A DNA stretch of 64,000 nt from Nostoc sp. LEGE 12450 (GTDB lineage: Bacteria > Cyanobacteriota > Cyanobacteriia > Cyanobacteriales > Nostocaceae). Of the stretch, positions 1 through 9,309 are shown piece by piece. How positions within the stretch are numbered: position 1 is the stretch's first letter; each line of letters starts with the position of its first letter. The stretch spans positions 1 to 64,000 of the forward strand of contig NZ_JADEXU010000023.1 of the NCBI RefSeq assembly GCF_015206895.1. The letters run 5' to 3'. The notes beneath the pieces were generated by a model, which did not search any database, was not told where the DNA came from, and saw only the letters and a program-made list of their open reading frames with translations. The position numbers were made by a program, and so were the translations under genes.

Positions 1-1015
1 CAATTGTGGCTTGCTGGGTTTGCAAAAAGTGTTTACGGTCTATTTCTCCCTCCAGCATAGTATTAGCTGGGTAAAAGTGTGATTGGTGATAACTTTTGGC
101 GTATAGTTCAAAGCGTTGGCGGGCAAGTAAATTATGTAACCCCGGACGGCGGCGATCGCGGCGTAAGGCTCCTAAATCAATCTCGGCAAATGCTGCCATG
201 CTCTCACCTGCACCTGTCTCGGCTAAAACAATTCCGCGATGGTCAATAATTTTAGAGCCACCATCAGCCGAAGCTATGGGGATGGCAATATTAGCGATGC
301 CTGCGGTATTGGCTGAAACTACGTAAGTCATGTTTTCGACAGCGCGAGTGATTTTTGCCGCGTCTTTGGGAGTGAGGTTTTTGTTGTATACTTCCGAGGT
401 GGAGTGGACAAAAATCTCTGCTCCTCGCATCGCCAGACACCTTGCCACTTCTGGATATAAAATTTCTTCTGATGCTAAAGCTGCTAAATTACCGATCGCA
501 GTTTTGGCTACGGGGAAAACTCCCTCTAAACCATAACAGTCAAGATATTTATCCCAAACATCATGGGGAGTGGGAGCAAATAAGGAATTCAGCCGCCGAT
601 ACCGCAAGACGATTGAGCCGGAGGGGTCAAGAATAAAGCAGGTTTGGAAGTACAATCCAGGAAAGTTGGGATCAACTTCGTAGGCGTTACCAGCTAAAAA
701 GATTTTGTGCTTTTGAGCAATTTTACTCAGCGCCTCATACTCTACACCAGCCATTTCTATACAAGCTTTTTCTGCCCATCCTGCGAGACTATCTCCCATT
801 GGGAAACCAGTGAGGAAATATTCTGGCAGTACAATTAAACGACAATCAAAGCCAATGAAAGCGATACTGGCAGCAATTTGTTGAGCTAGGCGGTTGATGG
901 AGTTTTGCATGAGCGATCGCGCTTCGTGGCGATCGCTTGCTTGGTTGACTGCATGACAGGTAACTTGCAGGGCCAAGGCCCGGAATGAGTTGAGATTATC
1001 AGTATTATCTGCCAT
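1..1015 (-). CDS. Nitrilase-fold (carbon-nitrogen hydrolase) protein, 3' end outside window, catalytic Cys missing
   Basis: This frame is open from ATG 1015 to the window edge, so the ORF track, which needs a stop, omits it. It encodes about 338 residues beginning MADNTDNLNSFRALALQVTC. The nitrilase-superfamily Glu site is visible as LPEYFLTGF. The Lys site reads VLRYRRLN (Arg where YRK is usual), and the nucleophile site reads ALASEEILYPE, with Ser where CYDxxFPE has Cys. Two of three catalytic residues are therefore altered, so it may be a pseudoenzyme or have a different chemistry. It lies 25 bp upstream of the RCCR-like gene on the same strand, so the two may be co-transcribed. The fold assignment is fairly secure; the function is unknown. 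Confidence 0.8.
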   Translation of the reverse strand, partial: MADNTDNLNSFRALALQVTCHAVNQASDRHEARSLMQNSINRLAQQIAASIAFIGFDCRLIVLPEYFLTGFPMGDSLAGWAEKACIEMAGVEYEALSKIAQKHKIFLAGNAYEVDPNFPGLYFQTCFILDPSGSIVLRYRRLNSLFAPTPHDVWDKYLDCYGLEGVFPVAKTAIGNLAALASEEILYPEVARCLAMRGAEIFVHSTSEVYNKNLTPKDAAKITRAVENMTYVVSANTAGIANIAIPIASADGGSKIIDHRGIVLAETGAGESMAAFAEIDLGALRRDRRRPGLHNLLARQRFELYAKSYHQSHFYPANTMLEGEIDRKHFLQTQQATI

Positions 1016-1040
1016 GCTGTATCCAAATTTTTTTACTACC

Positions 1041-1802
1041 TTATAGAATACGCTCGCCACCCCAAAGCGATCGTACAAGTTTATCCGTCATTTCTGCCCC
1101 AAATAGCCGCACAGCAATTTGGTTGTCTGGATCGCGTTCTGCAACAGTACGGCGCACAAATAAGTCACGCTCAGATAAAGCAGCCCGTTCTGATTCCGCT
1201 ACTGGTTCAGCTTCATCTACCCAATCTAGCCAACGATCTATCATCTCATGCGCTACCGTGTGGATGCGATCAAGTGTCTCTTCTGTAACTGGACTGGTGT
1301 AACACAAACTAGTATGAGATTGTACCTGACGGATATACAGCGTTTTGCTAATATACTGCTGAAAACGTGAATCTTTCAGGAACGCCAAATATGTCTGGTT
1401 CACAGGTTCGTAGTAACGATCCAAATAGTCGAGGTCAGTGAATAGATCGGTGCGAGGGACGTAATCTATAAAAAAGAACAGTTCTGGAACCGTGGCAAAG
1501 ACAATAGCCAAATGAGGAACACGAATCTGCGACTTAAGCCAAACAGTTAGGTGCATATTGCAAAAGCCAGATTTAGGTTCGCGTAACCATGAATGCACAA
1601 GCCAATCAATTTCTGGGCCAGAGAAGGTATTGACCGAGCCGTGTGCTTCTCCAATCAAGGCAGAGTATTTTTTAAAGTTCTCAGTAGACGGATCTGAATG
1701 TAATTCAAAACGAGCGTCTATTTTCTCACGGAGTTCATTTGTCCAACCCCACAACTGCTCAAATAAGGCTGTATTGTCTACATTAATTTGCTGCTCAAGC
1801 AC
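1041..1802 (-). CDS. Red chlorophyll catabolite reductase (RCCR)-like protein, paralogue 1
   Basis: The 253-residue protein resembles plant RCCR along its length: IDWLVHSWL (plant IDFVIGSWL), a FIDYVPRTDL segment (plant LDLPPRKDL), a LDYLDRYYE segment (plant PDYLKEFYE), and a C-terminal RRTVAERDP...RLFG segment. In plants RCCR is a ferredoxin-dependent bilin reductase of chlorophyll breakdown. Cyanobacterial members are not known to me to have a settled substrate. From memory, plant Glu154 sits in VVELIQ; the aligned position here is Val (HLAIVFAT), whereas paralogue 2 keeps Glu. The Asp of ERDP near the C terminus is kept. It is close in length and sequence to the gene at 3121-3903, so the two are duplicates that have diverged. 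Confidence 0.8.
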   Translation of the reverse strand: MLEQQINVDNTALFEQLWGWTNELREKIDARFELHSDPSTENFKKYSALIGEAHGSVNTFSGPEIDWLVHSWLREPKSGFCNMHLTVWLKSQIRVPHLAIVFATVPELFFFIDYVPRTDLFTDLDYLDRYYEPVNQTYLAFLKDSRFQQYISKTLYIRQVQSHTSLCYTSPVTEETLDRIHTVAHEMIDRWLDWVDEAEPVAESERAALSERDLFVRRTVAERDPDNQIAVRLFGAEMTDKLVRSLWGGERIL

Positions 1803-1985
1803 TATTTGTACCCTTTTAGATCAGAATGCAAATAAACATAATATAAAAGCAAAAAACCAGCATCTAGCTTCTGCCAGAATTCTTTCACTGAGCCAAAACA
1901 ACTGTAAATGGCGTGGAATTATTGTTTGCTTCTCCTGTCTTTGGATAAACTTAATTTAAATCAAGAACTTCGGGTAGAAGAGAGA

Positions 1986-2921
1986 ATGTCAAATTTCCGC
2001 GATCGCACAGAGTCAAACACCGATAAAGTTTTACTCATCGGAGTTACTGGCGGCACAGGTGGAAATGTCGTTAAGGGATTTCTCGAACAGGGAGTTACCA
2101 ACCTGCGAGTCATCACTAGAGAAATTGATCTTAATCGTCCAACTCTTGCAAAGCTCAACAATGCCGGAGTTGAACTGGTAAAAGCCAACCTTGACGATGA
2201 AACTTCTCTCATAGCAGCCTTTGCAGGAATTTCGGCTGTTTACTGCCACGCCACTTCTGCGGACTCCGCTAAAATTGACCCGCTAGAGGTGGAGAGAGCA
2301 AGGCGAGTTGCACAAGCTGCCAAACAAGCTGAAATTAAGCACTTTGTCTACAATTCCGCAGGTGGAGCGGATAGGAATTCCGGCATCCCTCGCATTGAGC
2401 AAAAGTATAAAGTAGAGAAAATTCTCAAAGAAGCGGGCTTACCGACTACTATGTTGCGAGCCTGCTTGTTTATGGAGGAGTTTTGGAAAAAGTACACGCG
2501 ACCTTCTATTCTCAAAGGTAGTTTCCCATTTTCAATTCAGCCAGATAAACCCCTTCATCTAATTACAACTAAGGATATGGGCCGCGTTGCTGCCTACATA
2601 ATTAAACATCCTACCAAGTATATTGGCCAAGAAATTGAGCTAGCTGGCGATGTGCTGACTCCAAAGCAAATGGCAGAGGCATTCTCCCAAGCGCAGGGGA
2701 TAAAAGTTGTCCATAAAGAGACACCTGCTTGGATTTTCTTACTCTTGCTGCAAAAAGAACTGTTCGATTTGATTCAGTGGTATCGCAAAAAAGGTTATCA
2801 AGCCGATGTCCAGCGTTTACGAGAAGAGTTTCCTGGACTTCTAACAACATTTAGTGAATTTTTGGCAGAAACTCACTGGTCAAATGCGGAACTTACCTAT
2901 GAGAGTCTGCGATCGCATTAG
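1986..2921 (+). CDS. NmrA-like atypical short-chain dehydrogenase/NAD(P)-binding protein
   Basis: The track ORF opens at 1908, but ATG 1986, preceded by the purine-rich AGAAGAGAGA, gives a normal start (MSNFRDRTES), 311 residues. The Rossmann motif GVTGGTGGNV is near the N terminus, followed by a typical NmrA/HSCARG layout (RVITREIDLNRP; NLDDETSLIAAFAGISAVY; IKHFVYNSAGGAD). These proteins bind NADP(H) and act as redox sensors or as oxidoreductases. It is transcribed towards the second RCCR-like gene and away from the first, sitting between them. That placement suggests, but does not prove, a shared role in bilin or chlorophyll catabolite metabolism. Confidence 0.8.
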   Translation: MSNFRDRTESNTDKVLLIGVTGGTGGNVVKGFLEQGVTNLRVITREIDLNRPTLAKLNNAGVELVKANLDDETSLIAAFAGISAVYCHATSADSAKIDPLEVERARRVAQAAKQAEIKHFVYNSAGGADRNSGIPRIEQKYKVEKILKEAGLPTTMLRACLFMEEFWKKYTRPSILKGSFPFSIQPDKPLHLITTKDMGRVAAYIIKHPTKYIGQEIELAGDVLTPKQMAEAFSQAQGIKVVHKETPAWIFLLLLQKELFDLIQWYRKKGYQADVQRLREEFPGLLTTFSEFLAETHWSNAELTYESLRSH

Positions 2922-2940
2922 ACATAGGAGTGAAAATGAA

Positions 2941-2971
2941 TGTAGAGACGTAGCAGTGCTACGTCTCTACA
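2941..2971. repeat. Perfect 15-bp inverted repeat, possible bidirectional terminator
   Basis: Arms TGTAGAGACGTAGCA and TGCTACGTCTCTACA flank a single G. It lies 20 bp after the NmrA-like gene, in the gap to the convergent RCCR-like gene. It has the look of the dispersed palindromes common in Nostoc genomes and could terminate or insulate both transcripts. No T-run follows. Confidence 0.75.
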
Positions 2972-3043
2972 AGGATTCTGGATAACGCATATTTAATTTC
3001 TGGAGATGTCTATTAGTACACTGTGGCAAAAGTTTGCTTACCT

Positions 3044-3072
3044 TTAATCAGTTGCTCAGAGCAACTGATTAA
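3044..3072. repeat. Perfect 14-bp inverted repeat, possible terminator of convergent genes
   Basis: Arms TTAATCAGTTGCTC and GAGCAACTGATTAA are separated by one A. It is the second palindrome in the same convergent gap (2922-3120) and lies 48 bp beyond the stop of the minus-strand gene. It would fold as a near-continuous hairpin in either transcript. Confidence 0.7.
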
Positions 3073-3120
3073 GCTAGGTAACAGGTAACTTGCAGTGCCA
3101 AGACCCGATTATCTGCCCTG

Positions 3121-3903
3121 CTATGTACAAATTTTTTTAACGATTACACCTCCCCAGAGCGATCGCACAAGTTTATCTGTCAACTCAGAACCAAACATCT
3201 GTGCGGCAAATTTATTACCTGGATCGCGTTCAGCACTGCTACGGCGCAGCGCCAAATCACGAGCTGCCAAAGCTTTCCGTGCATCTTCTGATACTGGTTC
3301 AGCTGCATCTACCCAGGTTAGCCAGCGATCGAGGGTTTCGTGTGCAAGTGTGCGAATCAGTTCGAGGGTTTCCAAGGTGGGTGCTACGGTGTAGCACAAG
3401 CTAGCAGGCGATTGAAATAAGCGAATATAGGTGCTTTTGCTAGTAAATGTCTTTAAGCGCAAATCGTCTTGCAACTTTAAGAATGTTTGATTAACTGGCT
3501 CATAGTAGCGATCGAGATATGCCAAATCGGTTAAAAGCTCAGTTCGGGCAATGTAATCTATATAAAATAAAATATTTCCATTTGGAAGCGTGCCAAACTC
3601 AAAAGCCAAATGAGGAACCTGAATATGCGACTTCAACCAAGTGGTGAGACGCATAGTGCTAAAATTTGATTTTTCCGGGTTTCCTAGCCACGAATGAACT
3701 AACCAATCAATTTCTTTCCCGGAAAAAGCTGTGAGCGAACCCTTCATATTGCCATCAAGACTGCTGTATTGCTGTAAATCTTCTACAGAAGGGTCTGGAT
3801 GTAACTGGAAACGAGCCTCTAGTTTTTGGTGGAGTTCTTTTGTAATTTCCCACAACTGCTCAAATACAGCCTTATTGTCTAGATCGATTGGTTGCTGAGT
3901 CAT
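3121..3903 (-). CDS. RCCR-like protein, paralogue 2
   Basis: The 260-residue protein starts MTQQPIDLDNKAVFEQLWEI and is colinear with paralogue 1 (shared IDWLVHSWL, LTTWLKSHIQVPHLA, LDRYYEPVNQT, RSSAERDPGNK). Like plant RCCR it has Glu in the FEFGT segment, at the position that aligns with plant Glu154 as I recall it. It may therefore be the more RCCR-like of the pair. It runs convergently with the NmrA-like gene across two palindromes. A bilin-reductase-type reaction is inferred from family only; the substrate in a cyanobacterium is unknown. Confidence 0.8.
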   Translation of the reverse strand: MTQQPIDLDNKAVFEQLWEITKELHQKLEARFQLHPDPSVEDLQQYSSLDGNMKGSLTAFSGKEIDWLVHSWLGNPEKSNFSTMRLTTWLKSHIQVPHLAFEFGTLPNGNILFYIDYIARTELLTDLAYLDRYYEPVNQTFLKLQDDLRLKTFTSKSTYIRLFQSPASLCYTVAPTLETLELIRTLAHETLDRWLTWVDAAEPVSEDARKALAARDLALRRSSAERDPGNKFAAQMFGSELTDKLVRSLWGGVIVKKICT

Positions 3904-4633
3904 AGTTTGAGATTTCGGTTTTTCTATAGTAATCCGATTTGATTTTTGAAATTATTTGCGTGGTGCGCGAAGCGCCATAGGCAGGCAACAGGCAATAGGC
4001 AATCTTGCTACAGTCAAGAAGGCTCTTTGAGTTATACTGAATTTTTTCAAGAATCAAACATGAGTCCTATATAAACTTTATATTTAGTTTGACACTTTTC
4101 GGCATCTAGCTAGTTGCCCATATCGAGTAACGTATCCATCGAATTCAGGACTGTGATAAAAACCCCATCAACTAAACCATGATAAAGCTATTCCAACAAT
4201 CTTTATCAGCCAATGATTCTTCATTTGGCTTTTAATTTAGATGAATATTTTCAAATAATATAGAAATTCGGTTTGATTTCTGAAAATATAGGTAGTGTAT
4301 ATTAGCGATAGCGTAGATATATAAGCTCGATAATGGTGCATTACAAACTCCGTCATAACACATTCTACAATACCTAAATTTGTTCAACAATCAAATAGTA
4401 ATCTTAATATATAAAATAATTTTTAAAAGCAAACTTATTAGAATTAAGTTTACAAAAATAGCCGAAAAATGATTTAAAAATTTGGTTAATACATCATTTC
4501 AATAGTCTAGTAATCTTGCCTAAAAAAGTTTTTCAAAAAATTTATTCGGTATTAATACTGAAAAAAAGGCTTATTGAAGGTGTTAGATTTAGTTGATACA
4601 GAATTATAATGTATCTAAAAAAATAATATAAAA
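3904..4633. other. AT-rich intergenic region
   Basis: This 730-bp gap lies between divergent genes (RCCR-like to the left, histidine kinase to the right) and should hold both promoters. A short AGGCAACAGGCAATAGGCAA run at about 3982 is low-complexity repeat of the kind scattered in Nostoc. I see no convincing coding sequence; the 61-residue track ORF there is a shadow. Confidence 0.5.
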
Positions 4634-6241
4634 ATGCGCCTGCCTTACAAACTGAGATTTATTTCTTCTCAACTAGTAACTGTAACAGTACTGTTGACAT
4701 TACTTTTGTTTATTCCTCAAATTTGGCTCAACCTGCAAGTATATTATAACTTCAATAATATTATTAAACATGAATTTAAACTACAAACGCTGAGTGATGA
4801 AATTACTTATCTTGATGAAGTATTAACGATGTCCGCTCGGATGAATGCTGCTACAGGAAACTCTACCTGGGAAAAACGATATCGCCAATTTGAGCCTAAA
4901 CTCGATATTGCTATTAAAGAATCTATTAAACTGGCTCCTAAAGCATATCAAAATGAGGATGCCCAAAAAATTGATGTTGCTAATCAACTTTTGGTTGCAA
5001 TGGAATATAAATCTTTTGATTTAGTGAAAGAAAATCAAAAAGAGACAGCACAACTACTGCTTTCTAGCCGAGAATATGAAACTCAGAAACACATTTATGC
5101 TGATGGTGTTGCCAAAAGGAATCGTAATATATTAATTCAGTTGCAGCAGAAGGTTGATGAATATTATAAAAGAATATTTTGGGCAGTTTTAGAATCTGTT
5201 ATAAGTTTATCGCTACTGATTCCAGCATGGATTTTAGTATTGAATTTATTGCAGCAATACTTAAAAGATAAAAAAATTGCTCAAGCCGCCTTAGAAGAAA
5301 CGAATTATAGGTTGGAAATGCAAGTGACGGAAAGAACGGCAAAATTAGAACACAAAAATCTTCAACTAGAACAGACACTACAAGAATTACAATACACTCA
5401 AGTACAACTTGTTCAAACTGAGAAAATGTCCTCATTAGGTCAGTTAGTTGCAGGTGTTGCTCATGAAATCAATAATCCAGTTAATTTCATTTATGGAAAC
5501 CTGATGTATATTAGACAATATAGTCAGGAGTTAATTACTTTAATTAACCTCTATCAGCAAGAAAATTGTAATTACAACCCAGAAATAATTAGCCTGATTC
5601 ATAAGATAGATTTAGAGTTCATTATTGATGATATGCCGAAAATTTTATCGTCAATGACAATTGGTACTGAACGCATTTGCGAAATTGTGCTAACTTTACG
5701 GAACTTCTCACGTCTTGATGAAGCAGAGATGAAACCTGTTGATATCCATGAAGGAATTAATAGCACACTCTTAATTTTACAACATCGTTTAAAGGAAAAG
5801 CATAAACAGCAGCAGGAAATTGCAATAATCAAGGATTATGGGAATTTGCCTCTTGTTGAATGTCATGCAGGAGCATTAAATCAGGTATTTATGAATATCT
5901 TGAGTAACGCTATTGATGCTTTATGGGAACGGGAAGAAGATTCTTCAGCAGAAAATATTAAAAAACGACTTAATTCTATTATTATTCATACTAAAGTTGA
6001 AAACGAAGAATCTGTAATTATTAGTATTAAAGATAATGGGAGAGGAATAACAGAGGAAGCTAAAAATAGATTGTTTGACCCTTTTTTTACTACTAAACCT
6101 ATAGGGAAAGGAACTGGTCTGGGATTATCTATTAGTTATCAAATTATAGTAGATAAACATAAGGGAAAAATCAAATGTATTTCTGCACCTGATAAGGGCA
6201 CAGAGTTTATAATTGAGATTCCTATCAAGCAGATGTGGTAA
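4634..6241 (+). CDS. Membrane sensor histidine kinase
   Basis: The protein has 535 residues. TM1 is at about residues 12-34, followed by an extracytoplasmic or periplasmic sensor region to about 180, TM2 at about 181-204, and a coiled coil at about 210-260 (LEMQVTERTAKLEHKN). The HisKA H-box is SSLGQLVAGVAHEINNP with phospho-acceptor His277, and the HATPase domain fills the C terminus (DNGRGITEE, GKGTGLGLSISYQI). It has no receiver domain and no adjacent response regulator, so it is an orphan kinase. The H-box and C-terminal half closely resemble those of the kinases at 16015 and 42144, a lineage-expanded cyanobacterial class. The signal is unknown. Confidence 0.9.
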   Translation: MRLPYKLRFISSQLVTVTVLLTLLLFIPQIWLNLQVYYNFNNIIKHEFKLQTLSDEITYLDEVLTMSARMNAATGNSTWEKRYRQFEPKLDIAIKESIKLAPKAYQNEDAQKIDVANQLLVAMEYKSFDLVKENQKETAQLLLSSREYETQKHIYADGVAKRNRNILIQLQQKVDEYYKRIFWAVLESVISLSLLIPAWILVLNLLQQYLKDKKIAQAALEETNYRLEMQVTERTAKLEHKNLQLEQTLQELQYTQVQLVQTEKMSSLGQLVAGVAHEINNPVNFIYGNLMYIRQYSQELITLINLYQQENCNYNPEIISLIHKIDLEFIIDDMPKILSSMTIGTERICEIVLTLRNFSRLDEAEMKPVDIHEGINSTLLILQHRLKEKHKQQQEIAIIKDYGNLPLVECHAGALNQVFMNILSNAIDALWEREEDSSAENIKKRLNSIIIHTKVENEESVIISIKDNGRGITEEAKNRLFDPFFTTKPIGKGTGLGLSISYQIIVDKHKGKIKCISAPDKGTEFIIEIPIKQMW

Positions 6242-6415
6242 GGAAATATATACTAATTTGGGATTTTCTAGGCTTTTTGAACCTACCTAGGCAGCTCAAG
6301 GTTTTTAGAGCTAACCCAAGCAAATTAATTTATGGTCACATCTTTGACATAATCTTGCAACGGCTTTGTCAAGACAATCTGCAATAGTTTACTCATCAAA
6401 CTGTTTAACGGAACG

Positions 6416-6439
6416 AGGCAGGTAATCCCTGCCTTTTTT
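6416..6439 (+). terminator. Rho-independent terminator
   Basis: The 7-bp stem AGGCAGG/CCTGCCT has a 5-nt loop and is followed by TTTTT on the plus strand. It is 175 bp downstream of the histidine kinase, with no gene in between, and faces the oncoming end of pbpC. Confidence 0.7.
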
Positions 6440-6605
6440 AATCCAATAAGGTTCAGTTAAGCATTTTTTCCCTTTGCGGTAGACTGGGGCAAACTGCTTT
6501 GCGCCTACATTAAAAAAATTGACTTACTTTGATAAAGAGTTTTAGCTTTAATTGAACTGTATTAATTTTTAATCAATACCCTCTAGCACTGCATTGCCTT
6601 ACTAA

Positions 6606-8966
6606 TTAATTAGGGTGATTCCCCTTTACCTGAGAATTACTAATAGAAAATCCTCGACGCGTAGGTTTAATATTAGCTAATTCCACTTTAAAACTTACCT
6701 TGTCAGTCATTTCACCGCTTCTTGCTTCCAAAGTCCACTTACCAGGACGTAAATTCCAAAATAAAGAATTAGCTGAGTTTGTATCTAACTTTTCGCCATT
6801 TAGCCACCATTCAACAGGCGCAAATTTATTTCCTGCTATCTTAAATTCGAGTTTTTGCTTCGCTTCTTCACCTGGATACAGTAAAAATAAATCGCCATGA
6901 TGGGGAGATAAAATTCTCAAATTTCTAGAAACAAGACTCGATTGCTGTTGTTTTGCCAACCACTCGTTATACTCTGGTGGTAAGTTAAATTGATTGTTAC
7001 CTTCATAGGCAATTTTATCTTCTGGATAGAAATATTCCTGCACAACTGAGGTACAATCTGATGTCGGTCGTAATCCCGAAATTGCACAAATAGGTAATTG
7101 TATTAAACCTTTAGGAGACGGAAAAGCTGCTGGTTCTTGATGTTCGTGCAGGTGTAACATAATCCGATTCCACAAGGGTGCAGCCCCTGTCACACCTGAA
7201 ACTTGTCGCATCGGTTCGCCGTTGAAATTGCCTACCCAAGTAGCGACGGTGTAATCAGTAGTGAAGCCAACTGTCCAAGTATCACGAAAATTGGAAGAAG
7301 TGCCAGTTTTAACGGCAACAGGAAAGGGTAAATTTAACACAGAGTTTACACCAAATGCTGTGGCACGAGCATGATTATCACTGAGGATGTTAGTAATTAA
7401 TTGCCATATCGTCGTTGAATTTTGGATATTACATCGCATATTTGGTGCGCTTTCAGCGCAACTTGAATTTTGAATTGGAGAATCAGAAAATGTGCTTACT
7501 AAAGGGATAGACTCTCCAAGTCGTGCCATAGTAACGTAAGCTCTAGCTAATTCCCATAAACTGACTTCGCCGCTACCGAGAGTTAACCCTAAACCGTAAT
7601 GTTCTGGGGTTTGATTGAGATTTTCAAACCCAAGTTGATGCAATCGTTCTAAAAAAGTCTGCACACCTACTTTTTCTAAAACCCTGACTGCGGGTACATT
7701 CAACGAATTTGCTAAGGCGATTCGCACCCGCACAGGGCCAAGAAAGCGTTCGGTGTAATCGGTTGGGCTATAAAGTCTCGCACCAGGAATTGCATAACGG
7801 GCGGGGACATCTGCCAAAATGGTATTTGGGCGAATTAAACCTTTTTCTAAAGCTAATTCATACACAAAAGGCTTGAGGGTAGAACCAGGTTGACGTAGCG
7901 CTTGCACTCCATCATTGCGTCCTAGTTTTGCTTGATTAAAGTAATCAGGCGAACCTACATAAGCCAAAACTTCACCATTGTGGTTGTCAATTACCAACGC
8001 AGCTGCATCATGAACATTATTGGCAGCTAGGGAAGAAATCACCTGCTGCACCTGTGCTTCCACAAACTGCTGTAAAGGGCGATTTATAGTTGTGCGAATA
8101 ACGGATTTATCTCCCCAGCCTTGCTTTTCAAGGGAAGTTGGGGGGATTTGATTGGCTAACCAAAATAAAAAGTGTGGTGCGGCGATAATTCCTCGTGGGC
8201 GAGACTGAAACACAACTTTTTCGGTGTGTGTTCGGTCTACCATCGCACCACTAATATATTTTTCCTCTACCATACGATTAAGGACGTATTTTTGTCGCTG
8301 CTTCAACCGTTCCCAATGTTCATAAGGATTAAAATATGTGGGATTATTGGGGATAGCAGCCAACAAACTAGCTTGAGCAAGATTTAACTCACTCGCTGGG
8401 ATGGAAAAATAAGTCTGCGCGGCTGCTTCCACACCATATATATTCCCGCCCATTGGTAGCCGATTAATATATGCAGAGAGAATTTCATCTTTATTCATCC
8501 CTGCTGTTAACCGCCAAGATAGCCAAATCTCTTGCAGTTTACCAGAAAAGGTGCGGGGGACGGGATCTAACATCCGCGACAGTTGCATAGTAATAGTGGA
8601 AGCGCCGGAAACAATTCGTTTGGCGTGGATGGCTTCTTTGGTGGCGCGGATAACAGCTTTCATATCCAACGCGCCGTGATGGTAAAAGCTGCCATCCTCG
8701 GCGGCTAAAATAGCATGGATAAACTGGGGTGAAACTTGATTTAGTGGGACTACTGATGTATGTTCTTGGTCACGGGTGAGCAATGTTCCTAATGGTAAAC
8801 CATTGCGATCGCTAAATTGCATTGCCAGTTGATTTTGGGCAATATCTGCGGCTCGAACGGGCGCAAAATAGGGTAATAAGCGTATAATCAGGCAGATTAC
8901 CAGCACAGCTAGGATAAATTTGCTACTGTGCTTAATTTGGAGTAGCGATCGTAAAATTAGTTTCAT
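6606..8966 (-). CDS. pbpC: Penicillin-binding protein 1C, bifunctional peptidoglycan synthase
   Basis: The 786-residue protein has the class A PBP1C layout. It starts with an N-terminal membrane anchor (about 17-37). The GT51 glycosyltransferase follows, with EDGSFYHHG carrying the catalytic Glu near residue 90. The transpeptidase has PGSTLKPF (active Ser), SLNVP (SxN) and KTGTSSNF, and the C-terminal extension is typical of PBP1C (BiPBP_C). It polymerises and cross-links peptidoglycan outside the inner membrane. It is divergent from the alpha-2-macroglobulin gene at 9310; the same pbpC/macroglobulin association is established in many bacteria and supports both calls. Confidence 0.93.
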   Translation of the reverse strand: MKLILRSLLQIKHSSKFILAVLVICLIIRLLPYFAPVRAADIAQNQLAMQFSDRNGLPLGTLLTRDQEHTSVVPLNQVSPQFIHAILAAEDGSFYHHGALDMKAVIRATKEAIHAKRIVSGASTITMQLSRMLDPVPRTFSGKLQEIWLSWRLTAGMNKDEILSAYINRLPMGGNIYGVEAAAQTYFSIPASELNLAQASLLAAIPNNPTYFNPYEHWERLKQRQKYVLNRMVEEKYISGAMVDRTHTEKVVFQSRPRGIIAAPHFLFWLANQIPPTSLEKQGWGDKSVIRTTINRPLQQFVEAQVQQVISSLAANNVHDAAALVIDNHNGEVLAYVGSPDYFNQAKLGRNDGVQALRQPGSTLKPFVYELALEKGLIRPNTILADVPARYAIPGARLYSPTDYTERFLGPVRVRIALANSLNVPAVRVLEKVGVQTFLERLHQLGFENLNQTPEHYGLGLTLGSGEVSLWELARAYVTMARLGESIPLVSTFSDSPIQNSSCAESAPNMRCNIQNSTTIWQLITNILSDNHARATAFGVNSVLNLPFPVAVKTGTSSNFRDTWTVGFTTDYTVATWVGNFNGEPMRQVSGVTGAAPLWNRIMLHLHEHQEPAAFPSPKGLIQLPICAISGLRPTSDCTSVVQEYFYPEDKIAYEGNNQFNLPPEYNEWLAKQQQSSLVSRNLRILSPHHGDLFLLYPGEEAKQKLEFKIAGNKFAPVEWWLNGEKLDTNSANSLFWNLRPGKWTLEARSGEMTDKVSFKVELANIKPTRRGFSISNSQVKGNHPN

Positions 8967-9309
8967 CAGGGAATCCCTGTTAAGAAAACCTACCTTAATT
9001 TTGACGCAGCGATTACATCGATATCAGTAAATATGTCAAATCCTTAATAATTTATTTGAAATAACTTAGCAGATGTAAATTAATATTTGCAGAAGTTAAA
9101 TACTGATTCATAGTTAAGAATTGTAGTGATTTTTAGGAACAATCATACAGGATTAGTTATCTATGTAAATAAACATACTTAAATCCAAACTCTAGGTAAA
9201 AAATAGTCATATAGCATCCTTTCTTGTCTTGGCATTGCCAACTCAAGAAGATATGCAAAGTTTTGTTAGCTATAACTTGTGAATTTTTTATTTTAAATTA
9301 CTAAAAAAT
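8967..9309. other. Divergent promoter region of pbpC and macroglobulin gene
   Basis: This 343-bp AT-rich gap separates the two divergent genes and must contain their promoters. I see no strong repeat, RNA or coding signal in it. Confidence 0.5.

Noticed and set aside
3872-4057. 61-residue minus-strand ORF upstream of RCCR-like paralogue 2
   Set aside because: It overlaps the true start of that gene in another frame and covers low-complexity repeat sequence.
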